Source: Clostridium ljungdahlii
GTDB lineage: Bacteria; Bacillota; Clostridia; Clostridiales; Clostridiaceae
NCBI RefSeq assembly: GCF_001636845.1
Contig: NZ_LITT01000063.1
Span: forward strand, 97,325-161,324
Length of the DNA: 64,000 nucleotides
Direction of reading: 5' to 3'
Positions 17,368 to 26,107 of this stretch are shown here, one piece after another. Below the pieces are notes generated by a model. The model ran no database searches. It saw only the letters and a list, made by a program, of their open reading frames with translations, and had not been told where the DNA came from. How positions within the stretch are numbered: the first letter of the stretch is position 1; every line of letters begins with the position of its first letter. The position numbers and the translations under genes are program-made.

Positions 17368-18273
17368 TTACATTAGATCTAGTGCCTTTTTTACATATCC
17401 ATTCGCCTTTTTTAAAAGTTCTTCTGCATCTTCTTTTTGAAGTCCTGTTTTTATAATTACTATACTGAGCTTCACATCATTATTAGTAGCTTGAAGTACT
17501 TTTTCTATGGTTTCATATGCTGCACCAGTTGCAAGTTTTACTATTCTTCTTGCCCTTGCTACAAGTTTTTCATTTGTTGCCTGTACATTTACCATCAAAT
17601 TTTCATATACTTTACCGAGTTTTATCATAGTTCCCGTAGTGAGCATATTAAGTATCAGTTTCTGAGCTGTACCAGATTTCATTCTTGTAGAACCCATTAT
17701 TACTTCAGGACCAACCACAACTGCTATAGGTACATCTGCTATATTTGCCATTTCACTTTCAGGATTCATAGTTACACATAACACTGCCGCACCAACTTTT
17801 TTCCCATATTCCATAGCACCTATTACATAAGGTGTCCTTCCCGATGCAGCTATTCCACAAACTACATCTTTACTTGTTAAGTTATTTTGAATCAAATCCC
17901 TTTCCCCAAGCTCTTTACTATCCTCTGCTCCTTCTACTGCCTTAAATATGGCTGTTTGTCCTCCTGCTATCATTCCCTGCACCATATCATCACTTACTCC
18001 ATAAGTGGGTGGACATTCTGATGCATCTAATATACCAATTCTTCCACTTGTTCCAGCTCCAATATATATAAGTCTTCCTCCTAAGCTAAGTCTTTCAGCA
18101 ATTACATCTACAGCCTTTGCTATACTTTCCTTTGCTTTTCCTACAGCTTCAGGAACTTTTTTGTCCTCCTCATTTATCATATCTATCATTTCCAATGTAC
18201 TGACGTTATCTATGTTCATAGTATTTGGATTTCTTCCCTCAGTCACAAGCTTTGACAATTTTTCAACATTCAT
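17368..18273 (-). CDS. murQ: N-acetylmuramic acid 6-phosphate etherase
   Basis: Cleaves the lactyl ether of MurNAc-6-phosphate to give GlcNAc-6-phosphate and D-lactate, feeding cell-wall sugar into NagA. The 301-residue protein has the family opening [31 protein letters not shown], the SIS-domain sugar-phosphate site [22 protein letters not shown], the second conserved [11 protein letters not shown] motif and [20 protein letters not shown]. The ATG at 18273 is chosen because GGAGG lies 8 bp upstream; a longer frame to 18300 has no such site. It follows nagB by 62 bp. With nagA and nagB it completes a route from MurNAc-6-P to fructose-6-P. Confidence 0.95.
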   Translation of the reverse strand: MNVEKLSKLVTEGRNPNTMNIDNVSTLEMIDMINEEDKKVPEAVGKAKESIAKAVDVIAERLSLGGRLIYIGAGTSGRIGILDASECPPTYGVSDDMVQGMIAGGQTAIFKAVEGAEDSKELGERDLIQNNLTSKDVVCGIAASGRTPYVIGAMEYGKKVGAAVLCVTMNPESEMANIADVPIAVVVGPEVIMGSTRMKSGTAQKLILNMLTTGTMIKLGKVYENLMVNVQATNEKLVARARRIVKLATGAAYETIEKVLQATNNDVKLSIVIIKTGLQKEDAEELLKKANGYVKKALDLM

Positions 18274-18335
18274 TGTTATCCTCCTTAGTTCACTGCACAA
18301 TAAAATACTTGTCTCATAACAAAATATGATTAAAC

Positions 18336-19061
18336 TTACAACAATTTTGCAGCACCTTTATCTACAATTATAGTAGCATCTGAATGAAGCTGTAAAATTG
18401 AAGCAGGCACTTCAGGACATATCTTACCTTTTACCGTTTTATAAATTGCATCTGCCTTAACTTCTCCATTTGCTAGTAATACTACCCTTTTTGACTGCAT
18501 TATGGTCTTAATTCCCATACTTATAGCCGTTGTAGGGACTTCATCCTTTGAATTAAAAAACCTAGCATTAGCTTCAATAGTCATTTTATCTAACTTGACC
18601 AAATGAGTTTCTGCTTCAAAATTAACATCTGGTTCATTAAAGCCTATATGCCCATTAGCTCCTATTCCTAAAACCTGAATATCAATTCCACCCTTATTTT
18701 TAATTTCGTCCTCATAATTCCTACATTCTTCATCAATGTCCTTTGCGGTACCGTTTGGAATATATATTTTTTCCTTTTTTACATTCACATACTTAAAAAA
18801 GTTATTATTCATGTAGTAATAATAACTCTCAGGATTTTCCCTTTGAATTTTATAATATTCATCTAAATTGAAAGTAGTAACATCTGAAAAATCTACTTCT
18901 TTATCTTCATATAATTTTATAAGCTCTTTATACATGCCAAGAGGAGTATCCCCTGTAGCTAGTCCTAGCACACTGTCATGTTTTAAAATAACCTGACTAC
19001 TTACCATGACTGCTGCTTTTTTACTCATCTCTTTATAATTATCTGCTATTATTACCCTCAT
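18336..19061 (-). CDS. nagB: Glucosamine-6-phosphate deaminase
   Basis: Converts glucosamine-6-phosphate to fructose-6-phosphate and ammonia. The 241-residue protein carries [16 protein letters not shown] (phosphate binding), TTFNLDEYY, the catalytic [13 protein letters not shown] motif, and [25 protein letters not shown] near the C-terminus. The length matches the short Gram-positive form, which usually lacks the allosteric extension of enterobacterial NagB. It lies 15 bp after nagA with a strong AAGGAGG ribosome binding site and belongs to the nagR-nagA-nagB-murQ transcript. Confidence 0.96.
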   Translation of the reverse strand: MRVIIADNYKEMSKKAAVMVSSQVILKHDSVLGLATGDTPLGMYKELIKLYEDKEVDFSDVTTFNLDEYYKIQRENPESYYYYMNNNFFKYVNVKKEKIYIPNGTAKDIDEECRNYEDEIKNKGGIDIQVLGIGANGHIGFNEPDVNFEAETHLVKLDKMTIEANARFFNSKDEVPTTAISMGIKTIMQSKRVVLLANGEVKADAIYKTVKGKICPEVPASILQLHSDATIIVDKGAAKLL

Positions 19062-19076
19062 TAAAATACCTCCTTC

Positions 19077-20246
19077 TTATTTTCTGTAAATTATTTTTCC
19101 TTCTGATACAGATAAATTTACTTTTAAATTTTCATCAAATATAACTAAATCTGCATCTTTCCCTATTTTTATACTTCCTTTTCTATCATCAATTTTTATA
19201 AGCTTTGCTGGGTTTAAACTTGCTAAAGCTACAGCTTCATAAATTTTAAGGTTTGTATATTTTAATATATTAAGTATTGCCTTATTTAAAGTTAAAATAC
19301 TTCCTGCTAAAGTTCCATCAGTAAGCCTAGCAGAATTATTAGCTACAATTACTTTTTGACCTCCAAGTTCCCATTCTCCATCTTCCATACAACCAGCTCG
19401 CATGGAATCAGTGATTAAAATCATCTTGTCTTTTCCTTTAGCATTTAACAAAATTTGAAATATATCCGGATGTATATGTATTGTATCTGCTATTAATTCA
19501 AAACTTACATTACTTTTTAATACTGCACCTACTACTCCTGGGTTTCTGTGATGCAGTGGTGTCATGGCATTAAACATATGAGTAGCATGACTTATTCCAA
19601 CTCTAACAGCTTCCTTTGCTGTTTCATAATCTGAATTTGTATGTCCCATTGAAAGTACTATGTCCGAGTTGTTTTTAACCGTTTTTATAAAATTAAACTC
19701 AAAATCTTCTTCTGGGGCCATAGTAATTATTTTAATTATATCTACGTAATTTTTAATAAATTCAAAATCAGGCTTCAATATGTAATCTTTTTTTTGAGCT
19801 CCCCTGTATTTTTCACTTACAAATGGTCCTTCCATGTGAATACCAAGTACTTTAGCTCCGTTTATATTTTCTTTCATGGCAAGTCTTACAGCATCCATTG
19901 CCTTGTATATCTTCTCTCTTTTCATAGTCATAGTAGTTGGTAGAAAGGCTGTAACTCCATTTTTAGCTATAGTTTCACTTATAATTTTAAGATCAGATAT
20001 TTCACCATCCATAGTATCTTTTCCACCAGAACCATGAATATGAACATCTATAAATCCTGGTGAAACATATTTACCCCCAGCATCTATTATTTCATTCATC
20101 TTTTCACTAAGTCCCTGTTTTTCAAATCTTTCTTTATCTAGAATATCCACTATTTTTTCATGAAAAATCAAAACCTTGTTTTCTATAACCTCATCTTGTA
20201 AGATTATTTTTCCATTTATGATACACTTACTATTTTCATACATCAT
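19077..20246 (-). CDS. nagA: N-acetylglucosamine-6-phosphate deacetylase
   Basis: Removes the acetyl group of GlcNAc-6-phosphate. The 389-residue amidohydrolase shows the metal ligands and active-site pattern of NagA: PGFIDVHIHGSGGKDTMDG, GIHMEGPFVSEKYRGAQ, MGHTNSDYETAKEAVRVG, HATHMFNAMTPLHHRNPGVVG and LITDSMRAGCMEDGEWELGG with the catalytic aspartate. It is followed closely by nagB. The upstream gene is the broken nagR regulator, 40 bp away, so all four genes probably share the promoter upstream of nagR. Confidence 0.96.
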   Translation of the reverse strand: MMYENSKCIINGKIILQDEVIENKVLIFHEKIVDILDKERFEKQGLSEKMNEIIDAGGKYVSPGFIDVHIHGSGGKDTMDGEISDLKIISETIAKNGVTAFLPTTMTMKREKIYKAMDAVRLAMKENINGAKVLGIHMEGPFVSEKYRGAQKKDYILKPDFEFIKNYVDIIKIITMAPEEDFEFNFIKTVKNNSDIVLSMGHTNSDYETAKEAVRVGISHATHMFNAMTPLHHRNPGVVGAVLKSNVSFELIADTIHIHPDIFQILLNAKGKDKMILITDSMRAGCMEDGEWELGGQKVIVANNSARLTDGTLAGSILTLNKAILNILKYTNLKIYEAVALASLNPAKLIKIDDRKGSIKIGKDADLVIFDENLKVNLSVSEGKIIYRK

Positions 20247-20286
20247 TTATCACTGACCTCTTTTAATTAAAAGTATATATTTCTGT

Positions 20287-21017
20287 TTATGTTAAAATAA
20301 CTTCATACCTATAGTTATCACTTCTATATATAGATTTTGTATATTCTATAGGTCTTTCTTTTTCATCAAAGGTAGTTCTTCTAAATAATAAAGCCAAGCT
20401 TTCATTTTTCAAACCTAAAAGAGATGCCTCGTAATCATTTACTTTAGTTGGTTCAATTGTTTGTTTTGCCTTACTAGGAAAACATTTATATTTTGTTCTA
20501 AATATATTATATAAAGATTTATTATCTATCATCTCTCTAGTCATATCTCTAAACATATAATAGGGAATCCATACAGTTTCAATAGCTATTGGCTCCATAT
20601 TTCTCATTCTCAGCCTATTGATTTTTATTACCATATTTTCACTATCAGGAAGGTTAAAAATTGTCTTATGCTTTTTTGTAGCTTTTTTACCTGAAAATTT
20701 AACACCTTTGTATTAGTCTTATGTCCCTCATCTTCCATTTCTTCTGTAAAACTTTTAAGCCTTGAAAGTTGTCGATTTACCTTAGCCTCCGAGACAAATG
20801 TTCCCTTCCCTTGTTTCCTATATATAGCCCCTTCATTTACTAGGGACATTATAGCTTTATTTACAGTCATCCTGCTAACTCCTTGAACTTCACACAATTC
20901 TCTTTCTGTGGGAATAGCATCCCCTGGCTTCAATTCTTCATTTTCTATCATTTCCTGTAAAATTTCCTTTATCTGATAGTGAAGTGGTAACGGATTATCT
21001 TTTGAAACTTTTCTCAA
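20287..21017 (-). pseudogene. nagR: GntR/HutC-family regulator of amino sugar use, interrupted by a frameshift
   Basis: Two abutting frames together make one NagR/YvoA-type repressor. The first (21017-20628) holds the winged helix-turn-helix (PTERELCEVQGVSRMTVNKAIMSLVNEGAIYRKQGKGTFVS) and the start of the effector domain. The second (to 20287) holds the rest of the UTRA sugar-phosphate domain, ending RRTTFDEKERPIEYTKSIYRSDNYRYEV. Reading restores if one base is added in either of two six-base homopolymers at 20672-20677 and 20683-20688. As read, the product is a 129-residue DNA-binding fragment. This may be a real loss of function, a phase-variable or slippage-corrected gene, or an assembly error in a homopolymer. 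Loss of repression would leave nagA-nagB-murQ derepressed. Confidence 0.85.
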
Positions 21018-21047
21018 ATCTTTTCACTCCTATTCATCAACGTTTAC

Positions 21048-21090
21048 TATATTAGTATATCATTATGTTGTCATGTTGTATATACCAATT
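21048..21090. promoter_or_regulatory. Candidate NagR-type operator upstream of nagR
   Basis: GTATATAC within TTGTATATACCAATT (21076-21090) fits the GT-N-TA-N-AC core bound by HutC-subfamily GntR regulators, with a second similar element (AGTATATC) near 21053-21060. It lies 30-75 bp upstream of nagR, placed for autorepression of nagR-nagA-nagB-murQ. Confidence 0.5.
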
Positions 21091-21124
21091 ATTTTTAACC
21101 AACAAATCTTAATCATACACATTA

Positions 21125-21190
21125 AACTTTTAGTTGTTAATATATAAAATTAAGTTGTTTTTAAAATATAAGTATCTGCTGTACAATTTA
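21125..21190 (+). promoter_or_regulatory. Activator-type promoter of the nitrogenase-like operon, block shared with cooS
   Basis: AACTTTTAGTTGT (21125-21137) and TTAAGTTGTTT (21150-21160) place two AGTTGT direct repeats exactly 21 bp apart, followed by a TACAAT -10 element at 21182-21187 without a good -35. The 66-bp block aligns ungapped with the reverse complement of 28301-28366 upstream of cooS (52 identities by hand). A weak -35 overlapped by helically phased repeats is the mark of an activator-dependent promoter. The remaining 21191-21353 holds a third AGTTGT (21190-21195) and a small hairpin around 21264-21290. Confidence 0.7.
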
Positions 21191-21353
21191 GTTGTAAACG
21201 TATTATATTAATTTCTACAATTTTAATGGACAATCAATTCTAAGCTGTAATTAGATTTATCATAGTATGAAAAGGCCCTAATCTTTTTCATGTCTAAAAT
21301 TATAATATTAAATTTTATTTCTATACTTAGAAAACCTGAAAGGGGGAATATAA

Positions 21354-22826
21354 GTGAGTATCAACATAAAATCATCAGAAGTTGAAATTAGAGAATCTCG
21401 ATTAGGTTCAAATAATGAATTCAAAGGAACTGCTAGGGAGTTATGTGACAAATCTACGCAAAATAGGTTTTGTGGAAGAAACCGTTCCTTCACTCAATGT
21501 ACTGAATGTAGTTCAAGTAGAGCATTGTCTATGCTTGTAATGATACAGGATGCTGCAATAATAAACCATGCCCCACTAGGATGTAGTGCAGATTTTGCCG
21601 AATTTAATTTTACTAATAGAGGAGAACAGATAAGAAGGAAACTACCTTTAAAAAATGTAAATTTATTGAGCACAAATCTTGAGGAAAAAGATATGATCTA
21701 TGGTGGAGGAGCAAAGCTAGAGGCAACTATAAGAGATGCATATATAAGATTTAAACCAAAAGCAATATTTGTAACAACCTCTTGTGCATCCAGTATCATC
21801 GGAGATGATGTGTCAGGTATAACTGATAAACTAGAAAGTGAATTAGGTATCCCGGTTGTATACATTTCCTGCGAAGGTTTTAAATCTAAAATATGGGCAA
21901 CGGGATTTGACTCTGCTTTTCATGGCATTATCAGAAAAATAGTCAAGCCATCCGTTAAAAAGGAAAAGAAGTTAGTTAATGTTATAAACTTTTGGGGTAG
22001 TGATGTATTTACTGATTTGTTTAGACGAATAGGTCTTAAGCCTAATTATATTGTACCCTTTACCACTATTGAGCAATTAGAGAAAATATCCGAAGCTGCT
22101 GCCACAGTAGAAGTTTGCCCTACTCTAGGTACCTATCTAGCTGCAGCTTTAGAACAAGAATATGGAGTTCCAGAGGTAAAATCACCACCTCCCTATGGTC
22201 TTAAAGCTTCAGATCAATTTTTTAGGGAACTTGGGAAGGTAACCCATAAAGAAAGAGAAGTTGAAATACTTATAAAACAAGAAAGAAAAAGAATTTCAGA
22301 AAAACTTGAAGAATTAAGAGATAAATTGAAAAATAAAAAAGTTTATGTATGTGCTGGAGCTGCCCATGGACACAGTTTACTAGGACTGATGAATGATCTT
22401 GGAATGAATGTTGTTGGCGCAGGAATATTCCATCATGATCCCCACTATGACAATGGAGATGAAAAATGTGATGTTTTGAAACATGTAGTTGACAATTATG
22501 GAGATATTAAAAACTTTAATGTTTGCAATAAACAAGTCTTCGAATTGGTGAATACATTAAATAAATTAAAGCCAGATGTATTAATTGTACGGCACGGTGG
22601 TTTATCGGCTTGGGGTGTAAACCTTGGAATACCAACTTTGTTAATTGGAGATGAACAATTTGGTATAAGCTATCAAGGAATCTTGAACTACGGTAATAAA
22701 ATTTTAGACACTCTTGCAACTAAGGAGTTTGTAGGCAACATTGCTGCTCACTCAGATTTTCCATATACTAGCTGGTGGATGAACCAAGATCCTCAAACAT
22801 TTTTAGGGAGGGAAAAAATTGAATAA
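21354..22826 (+). CDS. NifD-like nitrogenase component 1 alpha subunit (nitrogenase-like enzyme)
   Basis: A 490-residue protein of the nitrogenase component 1 family. Cysteines matching the three P-cluster ligands of NifD are visible: C52 (or C49), C77 in HAPLGC and C144 in TTSCASSIIGDD. C255 in TVEVCPTLGTYL aligns with the cofactor ligand Cys275. At the place of the second cofactor ligand, His442, the sequence is GIPTLLIGDEQFG with no histidine. A His-rich stretch (FHHDPHYDNGDE, 359-370) aligns near the active-site side of NifD. So it should bind a P-cluster and perhaps an FeS cofactor by cysteine only; N2 reduction is unlikely. Substrate unknown. GTG start with GGGGG ribosome binding site; overlaps the next gene by 8 bp. 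Confidence 0.88.
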   Translation: MSINIKSSEVEIRESRLGSNNEFKGTARELCDKSTQNRFCGRNRSFTQCTECSSSRALSMLVMIQDAAIINHAPLGCSADFAEFNFTNRGEQIRRKLPLKNVNLLSTNLEEKDMIYGGGAKLEATIRDAYIRFKPKAIFVTTSCASSIIGDDVSGITDKLESELGIPVVYISCEGFKSKIWATGFDSAFHGIIRKIVKPSVKKEKKLVNVINFWGSDVFTDLFRRIGLKPNYIVPFTTIEQLEKISEAAATVEVCPTLGTYLAAALEQEYGVPEVKSPPPYGLKASDQFFRELGKVTHKEREVEILIKQERKRISEKLEELRDKLKNKKVYVCAGAAHGHSLLGLMNDLGMNVVGAGIFHHDPHYDNGDEKCDVLKHVVDNYGDIKNFNVCNKQVFELVNTLNKLKPDVLIVRHGGLSAWGVNLGIPTLLIGDEQFGISYQGILNYGNKILDTLATKEFVGNIAAHSDFPYTSWWMNQDPQTFLGREKIE

Positions 22827-24219
22827 TAATGATGATAAGCAGCGTTCAGAAAAATGGAATTCTACCTTATTTTGGTGGCGTAATAATGCAAACAATATAG
22901 TTGAACAACCCCGGCATTTTTGTGCACTAGGATGTCAACAGACTGTAGCTGCTATTAAGAAAGCTATTCCCATAGTTCATTCAGGCCCTGGATGTTCATA
23001 TAAACTCTTCCGTGGATTAAGCACATCATCAGGCTATCAAGGAGTAGGATATTCTGGTGGAAGCTCCGTTCCTTGTACTAATTCGACAGAAAAAGAAGTA
23101 ATATTTGGTGGAGAAAATAGATTAAAAGAAGTAATAGATGGAGCATTAAAAGTTTTAAAAGGAGATCTATTTGTTGTTTTAACTGGATGTACAGCTGATA
23201 TTGTAGGTGATGATGTAAAACATATAGTTAAGGAATATCAGCAAAAAGATATTCCAATAGTTTTTGCAGAAACCGGTGGATTTAAAGGAACTAATTACAA
23301 GGGTCATGAATTAGTAATTGAAGCTATAATAAATCAATTTATTGGTGATGTTGAAGTAAAAAAAGAAAAAGGATTAGTAAATGTTTTTGCATCAATTCCC
23401 TATCAGGATAGCTTTTGGTCTGGAAATTTAGCTGAAATAAAGCATCTGTTAGAAGCAATAGGTCTAAAGGTAAATATACTTTTTGGACCAGAATCTGGAG
23501 GAGTTAAAGAATGGAAAACCATTCCTAATGCAGAGTTTAATTTAGTACTATCTCCCTGGGTAGGATTGAAAACTGCAAAACTGCTTAAAACTAAATATAA
23601 AACTCCTTATTTCCATTACCCCGTTGTGCCTATAGGAGCAAGTGAAACTAGTAAATTTCTAAGACAAGTAGGAGAATTTGCAGGACTCGATAAATCAAGA
23701 ATTGAAAGTCTAATTAAAAAAGAAGAAAAAAATTTTTACTACTACATAGAAAGAGCTATTGATTTTTTTACTGAATTTCGCTTTAGTATGCCAGATAGAT
23801 TTTTTAATATAAACGACTCTTTTTATGCACTTGGCATTAGTAAATTTTTGCCAAATGGACTTGGCATTCTCCCTGGAGAACAATACATTACAGAAGATAC
23901 ACCTAAAGAATATCAAGAATTCATAATAAATGAATTTAAACACTTGTCAAAAAATACTTCATCTAAAGTAATCTTTGAAATTGATGGAGGCAAAATATCT
24001 CATAAATTAAAAGAATATGATTATGATGGACATACTCCTCTAATTTTAGGTAGCTCCTGGGATATTGATATAGCTCGACATCAAAATGGATTTTGGTTAA
24101 ATATATCTTTGCCAGTTATGCACAGATTGGTTTTAGATAGAAGCTATATTGGATACAGCGGAGGACTTCGATTGACAGAAGATATATACGACAGCATTTT
24201 AGGAACATATAAGTACTAA
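22819..24219 (+). CDS. NifK-like nitrogenase component 1 beta subunit (nitrogenase-like enzyme)
   Basis: A 466-residue partner of the NifD-like subunit. P-cluster-type cysteines are present: C35 in HFCALGC, C59 in HSGPGC and C124 in LTGCTADIVGDD, spaced as in NifK. It is shorter than Mo-nitrogenase NifK (about 520), lacking the N-terminal extension, like the beta subunits of nitrogenase-like enzymes. The start is TTG, supported by a strong GGGAGGG ribosome binding site 6 bp before and by overlap with the upstream gene. The likely product is an alpha2-beta2 reductase core. MarDK (methylthio-alkane reductase), other NifDK-like groups and an assembly scaffold such as NifEN are the alternatives; retention of three cysteines on both subunits argues for a P-cluster enzyme. 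Confidence 0.87.
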   Translation: MNNNDDKQRSEKWNSTLFWWRNNANNIVEQPRHFCALGCQQTVAAIKKAIPIVHSGPGCSYKLFRGLSTSSGYQGVGYSGGSSVPCTNSTEKEVIFGGENRLKEVIDGALKVLKGDLFVVLTGCTADIVGDDVKHIVKEYQQKDIPIVFAETGGFKGTNYKGHELVIEAIINQFIGDVEVKKEKGLVNVFASIPYQDSFWSGNLAEIKHLLEAIGLKVNILFGPESGGVKEWKTIPNAEFNLVLSPWVGLKTAKLLKTKYKTPYFHYPVVPIGASETSKFLRQVGEFAGLDKSRIESLIKKEEKNFYYYIERAIDFFTEFRFSMPDRFFNINDSFYALGISKFLPNGLGILPGEQYITEDTPKEYQEFIINEFKHLSKNTSSKVIFEIDGGKISHKLKEYDYDGHTPLILGSSWDIDIARHQNGFWLNISLPVMHRLVLDRSYIGYSGGLRLTEDIYDSILGTYKY

Positions 24220-24286
24220 ATAATTATACCTTACAAAACGGACTGTATTTTATTAAAGTTTTAACTTATTTATAGGAGTGAATGAA

Positions 24287-25135
24287 ATGCCAAAAAAAAT
24301 AAAGTCAATTGCAATATATGGTAAGGGCGGTATAGGTAAATCTACCACAACGTCAAATATCAGTGCAGCACTATCTAAGATGGGTTATAAAGTAATGCAA
24401 TTTGGTTGTGATCCTAAAAGCGATTCAACAAACACATTGAGAAATGGTAATTACATTCCTACCGTTTTAGATACACTACGAGAAAAAGATAAAGTAGATG
24501 CACATGATGTAATTTTTGAGGGTTTCAATGGAGTCTACTGTGTAGAATCAGGAGGCCCATCCCCCGGAGTAGGCTGTGCAGGTAGAGGTATCATTACCGC
24601 AGTACAATTTTTTAAACAACAAAGAATTTTCGAGGAATTGGATTTAGATTATATAATATATGACGTTTTAGGTGATGTGGTATGCGGCGGCTTTGCAATG
24701 CCAATACGAGAGGGAATAGCAGAACATGTATTTACGGTTTCCTCCTCAGATTTCATGTCTATATATGCATCTAATAATTTGTTTAAAGGTATTAAAAAAT
24801 ATTCTGATTCTGATGGAGCATTACTTGGCGGTATTATAGGAAATTCTATTAACAAACCTTATGACAAAAAAATACTTGATGCTTTTGCAGAAAAAACAAG
24901 TACACAGGTAATTGAATATATCCCAAGGTCAATTACTGTTACACACAGCGAACTGCAAGGTAAAACTACCATTGAAGCTGCCCCGGATTCCGATCAAGCT
25001 AAAATTTATACTAGATTAGCTAAAAAAATAGTAGTTCATACTGAATCAAAAGTACCTTCCCCTCTAAGTATTCAAGAACTAAGAGATTGGGGTAAGCAAT
25101 TGGCAAATTATTTACTGAAACAAGAAAATCAATAA
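24287..25135 (+). CDS. NifH-like iron protein (dinitrogenase reductase family)
   Basis: ATP-dependent electron donor to the NifDK-like core. The 282-residue protein has Walker A YGKGGIGKSTTTSN (11-24), GCDPKSDST, the [4Fe-4S] ligands C97 in GVGCAGRG and C133 in DVLGDVVCGGFAMPI, and Arg100, which is the ADP-ribosylation site in some NifH proteins. Both cluster cysteines are spaced as in genuine NifH. The ATG at 24287 is preferred because TAGGAG is 8 bp upstream and the residue numbering then matches NifH; a GTG nine bases earlier overlaps the ribosome binding site. It lies 67 bp after the beta subunit. Confidence 0.93.
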   Translation: MPKKIKSIAIYGKGGIGKSTTTSNISAALSKMGYKVMQFGCDPKSDSTNTLRNGNYIPTVLDTLREKDKVDAHDVIFEGFNGVYCVESGGPSPGVGCAGRGIITAVQFFKQQRIFEELDLDYIIYDVLGDVVCGGFAMPIREGIAEHVFTVSSSDFMSIYASNNLFKGIKKYSDSDGALLGGIIGNSINKPYDKKILDAFAEKTSTQVIEYIPRSITVTHSELQGKTTIEAAPDSDQAKIYTRLAKKIVVHTESKVPSPLSIQELRDWGKQLANYLLKQENQ

Positions 25136-25152
25136 CATGGGGAGAAAATATT

Positions 25153-26046
25153 ATGGAAAATACAGATATAAATAAAAGTATGGATTCATCTCATGCTTTA
25201 AAAGTTCACCCTTGTTTTAGTATGGGGAATGCTTCGAATTATGGAAGAATTCATCTTCCAGTAAGTTCTCACTGTAACATACAGTGTAAATTTTGTAAAA
25301 GAGTTTATAATGACAGCGAAAATAGGCCTGGTGTTACAAAGGAAATACTAGATCCAAAAGACACTATAAAAAAAGTTGAAAAAGCTCTAGAACTTTGCCC
25401 TCAAATAACTGTAGTAGGTATAGCCGGTCCGGGCGATAGCTTGGCTACTCCTCAAGCAATTGAAACCTTTAAACTTATTCATAGAGCCTATCCCACCCTT
25501 ATAAAATGTCTTAGCACTAATGGCCTTTTACTTTATAAGTATGCCCAAGAAATTTATGATGTAGGAGTAAGAACTATAACAGTTACTGTAAATGCTGTAG
25601 ATCCATGTATTGGAAATAAAATTATATCTTACATAAATTACAAAGGCGGAAAATATTACGGTAAAGAAGCATCAAGCATTCTCATAAATAATCAGCTAAA
25701 AGGCATAGCCAAAATAAGTAAACTCGGAGTTATAGTAAAGGTAAATTCGGTATTAATTCCAGGCATTAATGACCAACATATAGGGGCAATCGCTAAAACC
25801 GTTAAAGATGCAGGAGCATTTCTATACAACATCATACCACTTATACCTCAACATGAATTCAGCCATATTCCTGCTCCTACATGCCAGCAATTAAATAAAG
25901 CAAGAATAACAGCTGAAAAGTATATTTCTGTATTTAAAAATTGTAAACACTGCCGTGCAGATGCATGTGGAATACCTGGTAAAAAAGACTTTTCAAATGA
26001 ACTTTATGAAATCACTAGTTATCCTGAAACTTTCTCTCACGGCTAA
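25153..26046 (+). CDS. nifB: NifB-like radical SAM FeS-cofactor synthase
   Basis: Radical SAM enzyme that fuses two [4Fe-4S] clusters into the carbide-centred 8Fe NifB-co. The 297-residue protein carries HPCFS (residues 19-23), the radical SAM motif HCNIQCKFCKR (C41, C45, C48), VVGIAGPGDSLA and the C-terminal CKHCRADACG (about 264-273) that supplies ligands for the second precursor cluster. These are the hallmarks of NifB rather than a generic radical SAM. It lacks a NifX-like C-terminal domain. Its presence with no nifE or nifN suggests the NifDK-like enzyme uses NifB-co itself or a derivative. It follows the NifH-like gene by 17 bp, in the same operon. Confidence 0.9.
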   Translation: MENTDINKSMDSSHALKVHPCFSMGNASNYGRIHLPVSSHCNIQCKFCKRVYNDSENRPGVTKEILDPKDTIKKVEKALELCPQITVVGIAGPGDSLATPQAIETFKLIHRAYPTLIKCLSTNGLLLYKYAQEIYDVGVRTITVTVNAVDPCIGNKIISYINYKGGKYYGKEASSILINNQLKGIAKISKLGVIVKVNSVLIPGINDQHIGAIAKTVKDAGAFLYNIIPLIPQHEFSHIPAPTCQQLNKARITAEKYISVFKNCKHCRADACGIPGKKDFSNELYEITSYPETFSHG

Positions 26047-26065
26047 TATATAAATCTCATAAAAT

Positions 26066-26104
26066 AAAGCAGACATTTTAGATAAATGCCTACTTTGTTT
26101 TTTA
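26066..26104. terminator. Bidirectional terminator between nifB-like gene and cooS
   Basis: AAAGCAGACATTT and AAATGCCTACTTT pair with two wobble positions, flanked by A runs on one side and a long T run on the other. It lies between two convergent genes. Confidence 0.8.
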
Positions 26105-26107
26105 TCT

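Noticed and set aside
20287..21017. Two separate small genes in the nagR region
   Set aside because: Each half carries one part of a single NagR/YvoA protein and they join with a one-base change; the second half has no ribosome binding site of its own.
21354..26046. Calling the operon a nitrogen-fixing nitrogenase
   Set aside because: No nifEN, nifV or nifUS in the operon, short NifK without the usual N-terminal extension, and no histidine at the His442 position.
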